Source: Amaranthus tricolor
Lineage: Eukaryota; Streptophyta; Magnoliopsida; Caryophyllales; Amaranthaceae
Assembly: GCF_026212465.1 (NCBI RefSeq)
Contig: NC_080057.1
Span: 21,319,147-21,383,146 of the forward strand
Length of the DNA stretch: 64,000 nt
Direction of reading: 5' to 3'
The translations under genes and the position numbers were made by a program. Of this stretch, positions 22,281 through 33,050 are shown piece after piece; the stretch's first letter is position 1; each line of letters starts with the position of its first letter. The notes under the pieces are model-generated. The model had not been told where the DNA came from and made no database searches. It was given only the letters and a program-made list of their open reading frames with translations.

Positions 22281-22294
22281 TGCCTAATTGCAAG

Positions 22295-23171
22295 CTATAC
22301 TTTGTTAAATTAACAGAAAGCAATAGCGAGGACTCCATAATGCCTATGCATCTCCGAGAGCTTATTAAACATATTTTTATTTTCCATCATCCCTTTTAAT
22401 TTTGATTTTGATAGTATCTCATATCTACTGTGCAGCAATCCGAGAAAAGCCTCAGCTAAAAAGTGTGTAGCTACAAGTGAGACTAGGTTGCAGAAGGCAT
22501 CTTATACCACCAGCTGTCGAGTGAAAGATTTCTCAAAGATACTGTTTTTTCTTTTCTGCTTATAAGGCAATCAACAAAGTTTTTTGAAGATTGCCAGCGT
22601 TATCATCTTTGATGTCAGACGGTCAAGAAATCAATGCTGCTATACGATGTTTGTTGCGAAGGTTAGTTTAGATGCTGAAATCTGTTTTCCTGATTTCCCC
22701 GAGTTAATAATGAATGATACGTTTATGAAAGTTTCTTTGCTGACTCTGAAGAGTGTTCTATACATGAGCTCTTGCAGTAGAATTTGTGTCATTTTGTTGC
22801 TTATTCAATTGTTCTTTACGTGAAGTGCAGCACTCAGATTTTTTTTTTTTTTTTAATTTCTACTTAATTTTTACAAATTAGCAAAAATGAAAAATCTGTT
22901 ATTACCTAATTTCAGAATGTGAATAATGCTGATTTGAGATAGTCATCCATGTCAAATTGTGTCATATTTTTTATAAGGGCCGGACAATTAATTTAGAGCA
23001 GAGTATTTGATGAATGCTTGAAGAATTTTCACTTATTTAGCATCCATGTCTAAGACTTTTACATTTTACTAACTTCACTTGACCCGGATACATATAGTTG
23101 GAGACGCCTTATCCATGCTTTAGACTACTAATTTCCTCTTTACTTACTAGTCAGTGTTCTTGTTCTATGGC

Positions 23172-23211
<40 letters not shown>

Positions 23212-23299
23212 GTTTTTCTTTTATTGTTATTTTTACTTTATTTTATTTATATTTGCATTGTATCTACCTTTATTTTATGTCTATGGGTCACGCTTAGGT
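22295..23299. other. Intergenic, no gene recognised
   Basis: Non-coding. An ATT microsatellite lies at 23170-23211. A frame at 22584-22823 has no domain. Confidence 0.5.
23170..23211 (+). repeat. ATT microsatellite
   Basis: About fourteen consecutive ATT units. Confidence 0.95.
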
Positions 23300-23495
23300 G
23301 ATACGATGCAAGCATGCGGAGTTATCTTTAGTCTCACTCGGCCCTAGACGTTGCAAAAACCTCTCATTCTTTCTCGAGTCAGGGGACTCTTTGGCCGTGC
23401 ACTTCTTTATGGGTATGCCGCCGTCCTTTCCTCCCTAGACCCTAACCATGGTTTTCTATAGTCGGGATACACTGGGTATAATGATCATGATTACT
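23300..23495 (+). mobile_element. SINE-like sequence
   Basis: Ends in GGGATACACTGGGTATAATGATCATG, preceded by a CT-rich segment (GCCGCCGTCC...CCCTAGACCCT). A second tail (GGCGGGATACATTGGGTATGATGATGATGATCC) lies at 30300-30335. A shared 3' tail with short ATG repeats is SINE-like. I could not identify A/B boxes with confidence. Confidence 0.45.
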
Positions 23496-23565
23496 TGTTG
23501 GTTTTCTAGTCATCTTTTCTGTTCTGTGATCCGTCAAGATAAAATCGTACAAGGATATTGTTCGA

Positions 23566-23705
23566 GCGCTGTCACATGATTCATCAATCTCCTTGCGAAT
23601 CGCGAATTAGAAAAGCGAATTATGGTCGATTATGGGCTATTTTACAGTCATTTTGAGCGAATTGCGAATTCAAAAATCGAATTAACTTGCGAATTATAGT
23701 ACACT
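23566..23705. repeat. Dispersed repeat B, copy 2
   Basis: See 10790-10925. This copy is better preserved (GCGAATCGCGAATTAG, GCGAATTATGGTCGATTATG). Confidence 0.65.
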
Positions 23706-24024
23706 GGCCCGGGGAGGCCGTCTAATGACAATGAGTTGATGAGTGAATTTCTCTGGTTGACTCAATGACTTCACTACCACCGGAAGCGGAAGATTTGTTC
23801 CTTAGGTTAATCAAGGACGAAGTATTACTGAACAGATTTTGTTTCTGTCCCATGCTGACATTTCTAGTCCTCATTGCAGGTTATAGTGATACAATTGTTG
23901 GGGACTGGAGTTGCCCTTGCAAACTAATTTTCCTTAAAAGAGTGGCATACTGTACACACTACTCCCTCTTGCTGTCCCACTCATTTTGGATCAAAGAGAA
24001 ATATAAATGGATATTAGTAATAAA

Positions 24025-24972
24025 TAGAGGTGTTTATTCGGGTGATCGGGTCGATTTCGGACGGGTGTCATTCGATTCGGTTGTATTTCGGATCTGTTAT
24101 TTTTCGGCTGTGTGTTACAACGGGTCACACTCGAGTTGAGTCGGTTAGTCACGATTCGGTTGGAATCAGTTATTCAAGCTATCGGGTTAGCATCGGTTCG
24201 GTGTCAGTTGAAGTTCGTGTCGAGTGTCAATCGGTCTCAGGTTGTCATCGGTTACTAATTAGTTCGGTTTTGTCGGGTACCGATCGGGTTCAGGTTTTTT
24301 TTTTAACAGAGTTCGGCTACGTAGTATTAATTACTATTGATTGAATCAATATCAGTCATTTTTTGATTGATGACAAGATTCTCTTTACTTAAAGCAAAAT
24401 AGTTAAAATGCAAATTAATTAGTAATCATTATTACTTTGTTACTTTTACTTGTTTGATCGGAAATTAAAATTATAATGTTCCATCAATTTTCATCTAATT
24501 CGATTAAAAGTAGTTAAATAAATAATTGATTATTAACTCTAAACATATGAAACCATGTATTTATAAAATTTAATTTATTAAAATATCTAACACTTTATGA
24601 GATTAACTAATAAGATAACTGAATATGAGTCTATCATACTTCTATGTTAAAAATTGATTCAGGTTTACAGTAGTTCGATCTAAAATTCGTTCCGGTTAAG
24701 TCGGTTTTAGCCGGATAGAATTCGGTTTCGAGTATGATTCGGGTTGGTCATTATTAGGTTCAGGTAATCTCGGTTAACGGTTATGTGTCGGTTACAAAAA
24801 TCGGTTACAGCTCGGGTTCAGCTTTCCCGTTTTCGGTTGTCAACCGGTTCGGGTACAATTTTGGTTCGGGTAATGTCGGTTCGATAAACCTAAAAAAGGA
24901 ACACATTTTCGGGTCGGTTTATTTTCGGTTTCGGTTCGGGTTTTCGAGTCGGGTCACTTTTGAACAGCTCTA
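24025..24972 (+). mobile_element. Non-autonomous hAT element, 948 bp
   Basis: Left end TAGAGGTGTTTATTCGGGT, right end ...TTTTGAACAGCTCTA, flanked by a perfect 8-bp duplication GTAATAAA (24017-24024 and 24973-24980). No transposase. Both ends are full of CGGGT/CGGTT words and the middle is AT-rich. A partial copy is at 13242. It sits just 3' of a short frame (23765-24024) with no domain. Confidence 0.9.
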
Positions 24973-25261
24973 GTAATAAATAAAATAAAAGAAAATTAAA
25001 ATGTACGAATAAGATTAAAAGAAAGTGGTAAACAATTATTTGAAAACAAAAATATGCAAAATGAGTGGGATCTATCAATATGGTAATTTATGCAAAATGC
25101 ATGAGACAACAAGAGTATATGAAGTACTTAAAATATGAAAGGAAATCAATTTAGGAATAAACAATACTCCCCATGTACCATGTCCTATTTGAAAATGACA
25201 TGGAGATTAATAAGGTGAGTATAGTGTGTGTGTTTAAGTAGTGGGATATTATATACTTAAA

Positions 25262-25312
25262 GTGGTGAGTGGTGAGTGGTGAGTGGTGAGTGGTGACCGG
25301 TGACCGGTGAGG
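25262..25312 (+). repeat. Short tandem GAGTGGT/GACCGGT repeat
   Basis: About five GTGAGTG-type 7-mers grading into GTGACCG units. Confidence 0.85.
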
Positions 25313-25624
25313 TCATGTCTACAAATAAAATGAGGTAAATTTGTTTAACGGACTAAAATTAAAAGTGGGGTAAATTTATTGGGATATAGATAGCATATGA
25401 TATGAGTGTGACTATGTTTAAAGGGTAAATTATTTTTTTTTGATTGTTTACTTTTAACTTTTTATTTGTCGGAAAAAGTCAAAAAAAAAAAAAGAAATAT
25501 GTACAGTAAATGACTTCACAATCACTTGAAAAGTTGGCCTTAAGCCAAAATATTAGTTTTAACGTTTTTCAATAACTTATAGATTTGTTGGTTTACTTTT
25601 TCTAGTCTAATAAATTGTCATCAA

Positions 25625-25877
25625 TTCCTCCCTCAGTTTTTATATGTTCTTTTCAAATAAAATTTACGAATTTTAGTGTTAAACTTTGACTATGATTTTT
25701 CATCGATCTTTGTAAAAAAAACATATTCATATGAGATCTTGATAGATCTGTCCCAATATATATTTTCTAAATATCAATGTTTTAGAATTTTCAAAAACTC
25801 ACAATTAAAATTATTTGACTTTTAAGTGTACATTGAGATCTGCACAAAAAATAAATGGGAAGAAAACAGAAGGAATG
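25625..25877. mobile_element. Stowaway-like MITE (AGATCTTG family), copy
   Basis: Starts near TTCCTCCCTCAGTTTTTATA and ends near ...AGAAGGAATGA. The interior TTTGACTATGATTTTTCATC, ATATGAGATCTTG and AATTTTCAAAAACTCAC match 30395-30605. The CTCCCTCAG-type terminus is Stowaway style. Confidence 0.6.
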
Positions 25878-26347
25878 ATACTTAATTTAACTAAATATTT
25901 ACATGACTTATATAATAAGCTTAAAAACAAATAAAAACTAATAAATATTTTCATTTAGTAAGTCATTTTAAACTAGCAGCTAATCTCTTGAGAGATGTAT
26001 TTTAAGTCGAGCTTATTACAGATTAATATCTATTTACTGTATTCTTAATGTCTACTTATATTATCTTTAATGCTCATTTATCGTATTTTAAATGTCTACT
26101 TTCAATTTCTTAAATGTCTACTTACATAATTCTTAATATCTACTTATAATATTTTAAAAATAATCTCAAAGAGACCCTCTTTCACAAGAATTTGTGTTAA
26201 ACTACCATTTGCGCTATGCCAAACAAAACTACTAGTTGTCTAGAAGCTCAAACAAAAAAAAATGGAGTACTGGTCGTCTACTACGTCTATTACTAAAAGT
26301 GTCAATTCTTTGTTCAAAGTTCAAACAGTCACACGTGTGGTCGGTGT

Positions 26348-26480
26348 AGAGGAAGTCTTAGTAAATAACAGTGATTTATAAAGTTAACAAATTATCCCTA
26401 TATGGTAGGATTTGATAGGTTAAGAATTTTATGATTTTAATTTATTATATTATTATTTTTTTGATTTTGTCGATGAAGGA
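26348..26480 (+). repeat. Dispersed AT-rich repeat, family A, copy 3
   Basis: GAGGAAGTCTTAGTAAATAACAGTGATTTATAAAGTTAAC with the downstream GGTAGGATTTGATAGG matches copy 1 at 2186. Confidence 0.65.
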
Positions 26481-26989
26481 GACTGGGCCCCATATGTTTG
26501 CACTTTGAAAACTACACTCCAAGACTGAAATCAAGACGCCATGTTATTGGATTATTTTTTATTTTATTTTATCTTTTTTTTTTTTTATAGTTTTCCTCTA
26601 ATCTTTGTTGAGCCAAACTTAGCGCTATCAAGTCACTAAATCTCATGTCGGGAAAAACTTTACTGTGATATTTTAATATACTATAAGAGGATTTAATAAA
26701 TATCATTAAATTATATATATATATTATTAAAAATTTAAAATAACGACATTTGAATTAAATGTCGATAAGTATATCTCACTATTAAAAAATCCTTTTATAT
26801 AAGACTGATTAGACAATATTACAAATACCATTAATTACTTAGACTATCTCGTATTAAAGTGGGGCAGTTGCCATACTATTGAAAATTTTTTGAGTTTGTA
26901 CGGAGTATGACGTATGAAACTTATTTTAAAAAATATGGTCAAAACTATCAAAATCCTTTTAACCAGAAGATATCTCAATCTTTATTTTT
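26481..26989. other. Intergenic, nothing recognised
   Basis: AT-rich, with no coding frame or element end seen. Confidence 0.5.
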
Positions 26990-27243
26990 GGCGAACTTTT
27001 TCATTTTATCGTCACCTCTATTTTAAATTAGTTTAATAAAATGACGAAAATGTCCTTAGACTTAAAATTTAAAACTTCTGTAAAACACTTCAAACTCAGT
27101 CAATAACAACTTTATCACTTCAAAAAACACAAAATCTACACATAAAATTAATTGGAGCTAAAGCTTTGGAATCGAAGTCGTTAACAAAAACTCGAGGCAA
27201 TTTCTATTTTAATGTAATTTAAAATTCAAAAAAAGAAAAAAAA

Positions 27244-27407
27244 ATTACGAGTCGCACAAAAAGTGCGACTGAACCTAGGAGGAGTCGCACAAAAAGTGCG
27301 ACTAAACCTAGGAACAGTCGCACAAAAAGTGTGACTAAACCTAGGTCGAGTTGCACTTTTGTGCGACTCCTCCTAGGTTCAGTCGCACTTTTTGTGCGAC
27401 TCGTAAT
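27244..27407. repeat. Nested palindrome array inside a large inverted repeat
   Basis: Units of GTCGCACAAAAAGTGCGAC, itself a palindrome with 7-bp stems, occur at about 27251, 27284 and 27317 with AACCTAGG linkers, followed by reversed units to 27407. The outer arms (27244-27302 against 27349-27407) are near-perfect inverted copies of about 59 bp starting ATTACGAGTCGCAC and ending GTGCGACTCGTAAT. The whole could fold into one long hairpin or many small ones. Confidence 0.95.
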
Positions 27408-27895
27408 TTTTTTTTTGAATTTTGAAATTCCTTTTATTTATTTAATTTATTTTTTAAGTTATTATTATTTGATAAATGTTGTAATAAATTATTTTATTTT
27501 AATATATTATTATATTATGATAATATTATTATATTAATTAGTTTTGAATTTAAATAATTTATTTAAATGTTTCATTATTTTTTAATATAATAATAATATA
27601 TTAATTAAAATTTAGTTGTTAACTTATTAATATAATAATTGTTAATAAAACTTTATTTTAGTTGTTAATTAAATTTTAGTTGTTTAATTATTTATTAATA
27701 TAATAATTATTTACATATTTAAAATAAAATAAATTAAAATAACATAAATAAATAATTTAAGTAAACACAAAATATATATAAATACATAATAAAATAAAAT
27801 AATTTACTATAATATTTAATAAATAATAATAACTTAAAATTAATTATAATAAATAAAAAGAATTAATTTTTCAAAAAAAATTTCTTTTTTAAGTT

Positions 27896-28053
27896 TCAGA
27901 ACCCCCGGTCGCACAAAATTAATTATTTACATATTTCAATTAATCTAGGTCGAGTCGCACTTTTTGTGCGACTCAACCTAGGTCCAGTCGCACTTTTTGT
28001 GCTACTCTTCCTAGGTCTGGTCGCACATTTTGTGCGACTGGAGGGGGTTCTGG
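27896..28053. repeat. Second palindrome array of element 2
   Basis: CAGAACCCCCGGTCGCAC at 27897 is mirrored by GTGCGACTGGAGGGGGTTCTGG at 28033. Between them are GTCGCACTTTTTGTGCGAC-type palindromes at about 27953, 27987 and 28020 with CTAGGT linkers. The array sits in the position of transposase intron 1, as in element 1. Confidence 0.9.
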
Positions 28054-28100
28054 AAATATTTTTTTTTTTTTGAAAAATTTCAAATCGATTAATTATTTAC

Positions 28101-28133
28101 CGAATCGTTATCATTCTCGTTTTGGTTCGCCAT
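28101..28133 (-). pseudogene. Orphan exon 1 of MULE transposase
   Basis: Eleven codons MANQNENDNDS on minus, followed by a GTAAAT donor. Exon length and junction are identical to 2895-2927 of element 1 (MANQNDYESDS, then GTATGT). No downstream exon remains. Confidence 0.85.
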
Positions 28134-28439
28134 TGTTATTTGATATACACTTTTAGCTTGTTTAAGTTAACATAGTGTTTTTAGAGAGTTTTAGAGAGAT
28201 ATTACAGTAGAGTTATTATTAAATTGTTTTCGGTTTTGATGACATTGGATATAAGAAACATTCTCTGATCTGTCATCGATACTACTCATATTGTATAGTA
28301 GTACAATTTTAAATTAATAATAAATTTCAAGCTAAAAATATACTTGATTATAAGCTGTTTTAGCTTTTTTGTAGTTGCATGTAAGGGATGTGTATGCAGT
28401 ATGCACTCTGACATTAATGCTTTGGCATTGTATTCATAG

Positions 28440-28620
28440 GTTTACAAGTTTTTCACTCGCTCGGAAATGGAACTGGCTCTGCTATGGATACATTGCTTGT
28501 TTCAAAGATCTGGAAAGAGTACGTTGATCGAATACTACTTACTTTATCAGTGTTTCCATCACTAAAAGTTTCTAACACAGTGCTTGAACCTTACAATAAT
28601 GGAACTCTCTCTATTATCAC
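28440..28620 (+). pseudogene. Beta-tubulin exon fragment
   Basis: Directly after an acceptor-like TTCATAG the frame reads [19 protein letters not shown], then [15 protein letters not shown] and [11 protein letters not shown]. This is the beta-tubulin segment containing the nucleotide-binding GGGTGSG loop, here decayed to GNGTGSA. Intron position and phase agree with plant beta-tubulin genes, where an exon starts at this point. Similarity ends after about 60 residues and no other tubulin exon is nearby. A captured or degraded gene fragment, not functional. Confidence 0.85.
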
Positions 28621-28789
28621 CATGCCATTCTTTAGAGAAAAAACTATCATGAAAAAAGACCTCTACTTTTTATTTATTAATTCTTTGCATCATTTTAACC
28701 TTAATTTTTTGAGTTTTACCATTTTGGTTATTGACCTTGATGTTCATTTGAAGAAAAGATTTTTAATTTTGGGTCAAAGATTATTTTGA

Positions 28790-29618
28790 CTTGATTTAGA
28801 GCTTTTTTTTAATGAAATAATAGAAATGGGGTGTTCATTTGAAGGTTTTATTCTGATCTGAACTTGATAGATCTGTTTTTGGTTCTTTTTAGTTCTAATT
28901 GGGACTCATTTACATGGGTTTTACTTTTAACTTAATGGGTTTTCTCTTTTTTTGATTGATTGTTTATGAAACTGGGAAAATTTTGATTTTTTATGTGCCC
29001 ATTAATGGAGGTTAAAGATACCATATTTATTAGACTTCAAATTTGTGGGTACATGGTAATTTTGCTTCTGGTATTGAAGAACGAAGAAATGAGGAAGCTT
29101 TGATTGGTCAAGCTTGGAAAGCAAATGAATGCATTGAATTGAAAAGCTCTTTTTGGATCTAAGTTGTTTGGTTTCAGATAAGTATGGCTTCTTATTCATC
29201 TTATTTCCTTGCTTTATTATTAATTAAATAAATTTGTTGGGATATGGCTTTTGTCAACCATAGTCTGTTTCTGTTTGATGAATTCTCAATATTATCATAT
29301 TGGTTTTTTTCATGACTTTTAAGGGGCTTGCTTTCTACCAAACCATGATTTCCAACTCAGATTACATAGAGTTTGAAAACTTCTCAAAGTGGTTTGGTTC
29401 TTCACTGTAATTTGGATTATATCTTTTATAAGTTTTGGTAGACACACTTGTTAAAGTTTTTTGCAACCCGCTTAATTTTGATTAACCGAAAACATTCAAA
29501 GTCTAAGAGTTACTACCCCATCATCTTTTTACGTTTGTGACAATAGTAATAGCTGACGTTACTTGTATCTGGTTGTTGGCTTCTCGTTCCCATAATTTGG
29601 ATTTTGGCCTTGTTAATA
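28790..29618. other. Intergenic, no gene recognised
   Basis: Non-coding T-rich DNA. A short minus frame at 29002-29199 has no domain. Confidence 0.5.
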
Positions 29619-29943
29619 CTTCCTCCGTTCCATAATACCCGCTACATTTTTTATTTTTAGCAATTTCATATTACTTGCTACATTTTCGTTTTTAGTAATG
29701 AAACAATCATTTAAAGTTCTACCTACTCTATTTTTATCCTACTCTATACTCTATACTCTATAATAAAATACTATATTATACTCTATAAAGTAACCTAACA
29801 ACCTATTTTTCCTTTTTCTTTGCAATTAACAATAATAAAATACTATACTCTATAAAGTAAACAATCAGCTACAGTGTAGGTCAATCACTTTTCTTAATAC
29901 CCGTGTCCATGCAAATGTAGCGACTAAAACGGAACAGAGGAAG
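29619..29943. mobile_element. Stowaway-like MITE (CTTCCTCCG family), copy 1
   Basis: Ends CTTCCTCCGTTCC... and ...GGAACAGAGGAAG within TA (29617-29618 and 29944-29945), 325 bp. Same family as 57092-57418 and 51232-51505, in opposite orientation. The interior has TACTCTATACTCTATA runs, AACAATCAGCTACAGTGTAG and GTCCATGCAAATGTAGCGAC. Confidence 0.9.
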
Positions 29944-29945
29944 TA

Positions 29946-32324
29946 CTTTGTTTGTGGATCGATTTGCTCTTCTACATTCAGTCCCCGCATTCTTTGATTT
30001 ATTGCAAGACATCTGATCTCAACTTTGAATTGATTTTTTGTTATAGCTGCGTTGCATTTCTTGATTGAAATCGAGGTGCTGATAGGTTCGATCTAGAAGG
30101 CCAATTTCTAACCGGTGTTCTGTGAATGCTGGGTGGTGGATTTTTTTTACATTTGCAGTTGAAAGCTAGGAAATAAATTATTATTATTGGTCAAATGGGC
30201 ATCTAGATTTATGATTGATTAATAATCATACAATATGATCTAAAGTTGCAGAACCTTATCTTATTCTTTCGCCCTTTTCAGATTCTGACTATAGTTTTCT
30301 ATGGGCGGGATACATTGGGTATGATGATGATGATCCAAAGTTATAGTCTTTAATGAATATAACATGAATTTCAAATGGAACTCAAAGCAAAAAAACATAT
30401 TAGTGTTAAATTTTGACTGTGATTTCTCGTTAATCTATAAGAAAAAATATATTTATGTGATATCTTGTTAGATTAGTCTCAGTGTATATTTTTTAAATAT
30501 TAACTTTTTAGAATTTTTAAAAACTTACTATTAATATTATTTGCTTTTAAATTTTGCACTGGGATCTTTGAAAAAAATAAATGGCAAGAAAAAAAAAACA
30601 GATATTATTATAGTAGTACTAATTTAGGATGTCAAGCCTTAAAATAAAAGTTGCCAAATTTCTTTGAAAAGGTGATGATTGTGTTTCCTAATGTACGCTT
30701 CACTAGAAATAATACAACTATTCTGACAAAACTATTAAATAATCTATAATTGTTTTGATACTATGATGGTGGTTGCCTGGAAGTTAGAGAAGTACTTTTC
30801 GTGAGTGTATGAATCAATGATTGGAGATGTAAAGATGAAGAAACCTTTAAATGTGACAGTGTTGTAATTTTCATATTTTTTATAGGTTATTTTAAATTTT
30901 ATAATTAATATTATTGTATAAGGTAAAACTATATATTTTGTTTAAAATTGGGCTTTTATTATAAATAATGTAAATTAATCAAGTATTAAGTTATTGTAAG
31001 TGTCAAGTTGTAATTGTTAGCGTCAAGAAACATGGTAGCATTGTTTACCAACATTGCACAACGGTACCATCCTCGCAATAGATCAAGTCACCTCGATAAA
31101 AGCCATTGCAAGCAGAAGCATCCCATCACAACAACTTATATCAGCAACACCAATCGAGCGATCATCCAACATAGATTAGCACTCCTAACATTAGAAGCAC
31201 TTCATCTAGCGACAACAACTACTGAGCTTTTATCTTTTGTTTATTGGGTTGTTAGGTGAAATTTCTTGAAAATTTATCAAGTAAGAGCGATCTATTTGCA
31301 GTACAACTTGAGTTTGTTGCATAAGAATTAAACATGTTGTAAGGTTCATTATGCCATGAGAAAAGCCAATGCATTCCCGTTATTCTTATAGTCTTATACC
31401 ATCTTTGGTTCACCCCAAATAGGAAGCAAATTGCACCAAATACCAATATTCTTGGCCCATATTCTTTAATACTCAGATCTCAAAGTCTTTGCATTAGTGA
31501 TAAATCTCTTCAATTCTATGTCTCTACATTCGTAATCAATTGATTTTCTATTTTACAAGTTTTGTTGGGAATTATTTTTGTACGTGGTGAAAAATCCGAT
31601 AAACAAAGACAATATAAATAATAGTAGATCATGTCATTTTTTTGTTCAAATATTTTATGTGACTTTTAATAAAAAGTTAGTCACGAAGTATATCTTTATC
31701 CTTTGCATTCTTTACAATGCATTGACATTCTAATATTTGTCTTCGTAATTTAGTTGATAGAAATGTATAAAATAACACCATAGAATTCAATAGTATTTAG
31801 ATATGCATGCATGTAATTTGAATTTTGTCCTTTATATCATTGGTCGCGTTTGAAATATTTTACACATATAGTGAGAAATTTTTAAATATAATTTTTATAT
31901 TCATGCAAGATTTTATTAAATTTTACTATAAGTATAAATATAGTTTTATAATTTTTTATAAAGAGTACTTATAGATTAAAAATCAAATTATATTTGAAAA
32001 ATGTACAAAAAAATATCAAATGTAACCAAACATTGTGAAATGAAGGAATACTAGGCTTGTAAATAAGATTTTTTTTTTTTGAGTTAACTGCATGCAAATC
32101 TAATAAGGTTTCATCCTAAATTAATTGGTATTATGAGGTATAGTCCATCAAATTTATATGTTAGTTAACTTTTTTTATAATATTAAGACGTGAAATTACA
32201 TGCAAGTTAAACATCAAATATTTTGTGAATAAGGCAAAGTAAAATCTTATTTGAATTATTTTTATTAAGTTATGTGAATTTGAACTATTTGTACATGCCA
32301 TAATACTCCTATACGACAATGTCA
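29946..32324. other. Intergenic, no gene recognised
   Basis: Holds a SINE-like tail (30255-30335) and an old copy of the 25625 MITE (about 30395-30605). The frame 31014-31259 has no recognisable domain. The rest is AT-rich. Confidence 0.5.
30395..30605. repeat. Diverged copy of the 25625-25877 MITE
   Basis: Shares TTAAATTTTGACTGTGATTT, GTGATATCTTGTTAGAT, TAGAATTTTTAAAAACT and GGGATCTTTGAAAAAAATAAATGG. The termini are eroded. Confidence 0.55.
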
Positions 32325-32590
32325 TAATTCTTCCGTTCTGAATAGTTGCTACACAAATATTTAATGTTCTATTCATTATTTAAGTTTATTTCATGAATTG
32401 CGGTTATGTGTAAAAAATATAGTCAAGTGAGATCTTGTTTGAATCGTCTAATCGCGTATTTTTACATTATTGAATTTTTAAGATTTTTAATTATGTGTAA
32501 CTCAAGATATAAATGATCAAAGTAACATATTGGATTGCGTAAAAAAAGTAAAATCCAGTAAATATGATAAAATGGAGCAAATAAAATCAT
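32325..32590. mobile_element. Stowaway-like MITE (GTCAAGTGAGATCTTG family), copy 1
   Basis: Begins near CTTCCGTTCTGAATAGTTGC and ends near AAATGGAGCAAATA. The interior ATAGTCAAGTGAGATCTTG, CTCAAGATATAAATGATCAA and TGGATTGCGTAAAAAAAG match 54031-54297. Confidence 0.7.
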
Positions 32591-32768
32591 TATGGTCAAT
32601 GACCACCTTCCTACTCTATTTCCAAAGCAGAAAAAGAGTCACTATTATATGAATCTTTTCCCTTAATATTACAAATTCCATAAGTATTTCCCCCTTTGCA
32701 TGAAATGGAAAAATATTTCCCAATATACCGTCCACGTGGGAATATATTTTTTTTTAATTTTCCAGACA

Positions 32769-32864
32769 AAACCGCCAAATGAGATGGCGGTTTATGTTGA
32801 ACAGTGAACTGCCACATGAAGTAGCGGTTTGGTTAGGGTAAACCGCCATCTCATGTGGCGGTTT
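32769..32864. repeat. Three palindromes at the 3' side of MULE-PMD element 3
   Basis: AAACCGCC-AAATGAGAT-GGCGGTTT (32769-32793), AACTGCC...AGCGGTTT (about 32807-32830) and AAACCGCC-ATCTCATGT-GGCGGTTT (32840-32864). Each has 7-8 bp stems. Different sequence but the same design as in elements 1 and 2, again next to a PMD gene. Confidence 0.9.
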
Positions 32865-33050
32865 GCTCTGTGCCCTTGCAACATTTTATTTTGTTCTTTC
32901 AATTCCCATAAATAGTTAGCACAATCTGCATTAAACTAGTTCAATACCATCTATTCCATAATATTCAACTACGAACCAGCTTGATTTGTAAACATTAATT
33001 ATGAAAACATGCGAACATATATTACAATCATGGAAAGTGATACAAGTAGT

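Larger units (their letters stand above)
18642..22286 (+). mobile_element. hAT transposon, 3645 bp, with exact target duplication
   Basis: Terminal inverted repeat TAGGCATGGCCAC (right end GTGGCCATGCCTA), flanked by a perfect 8-bp duplication ATTGCAAG (18634-18641 and 22287-22294). It encodes a BED-finger/hAT transposase with few lesions. Both ends carry dense GGAACCGG/CCGGTTCC repeats. The exact flanks and modest decay suggest relatively recent insertion. Confidence 0.95.
24981..26347. other. Intergenic with small repeats
   Basis: No gene. Holds a short tandem run of GTGGTGA/GGTGACC units (25262-25312) and a Stowaway-like MITE at about 25625-25877. Confidence 0.5.
26990..28215 (-). mobile_element. 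Deletion derivative of the MULE-PMD family (element 2)
   Basis: 26990-27180 matches the TIR of element 1 (TCATTTTATCGTCACCTC, TTAGACTTAAAATTT, TTATCACTTC, GGAGCTAAAG), and its inner side corresponds to the PMD end. At the other side, 28101-28133 (minus) is exon 1 of the element 1 transposase, and 28140-28215 matches its leader (TTTTAGCTTGTTTAA...AACATAGTGTTTTTAGAGAG). All other coding sequence is gone, replaced by palindrome arrays and AT-rich filler. The outer TIR beyond 28215 is missing. Orientation is opposite to element 1. Confidence 0.8.

Noticed and set aside
27244..27407. CRISPR-like array of spaced palindromic repeats
   Set aside because: Eukaryotic context, linkers are themselves repeated (AACCTAGG), no unique spacers and no cas genes.
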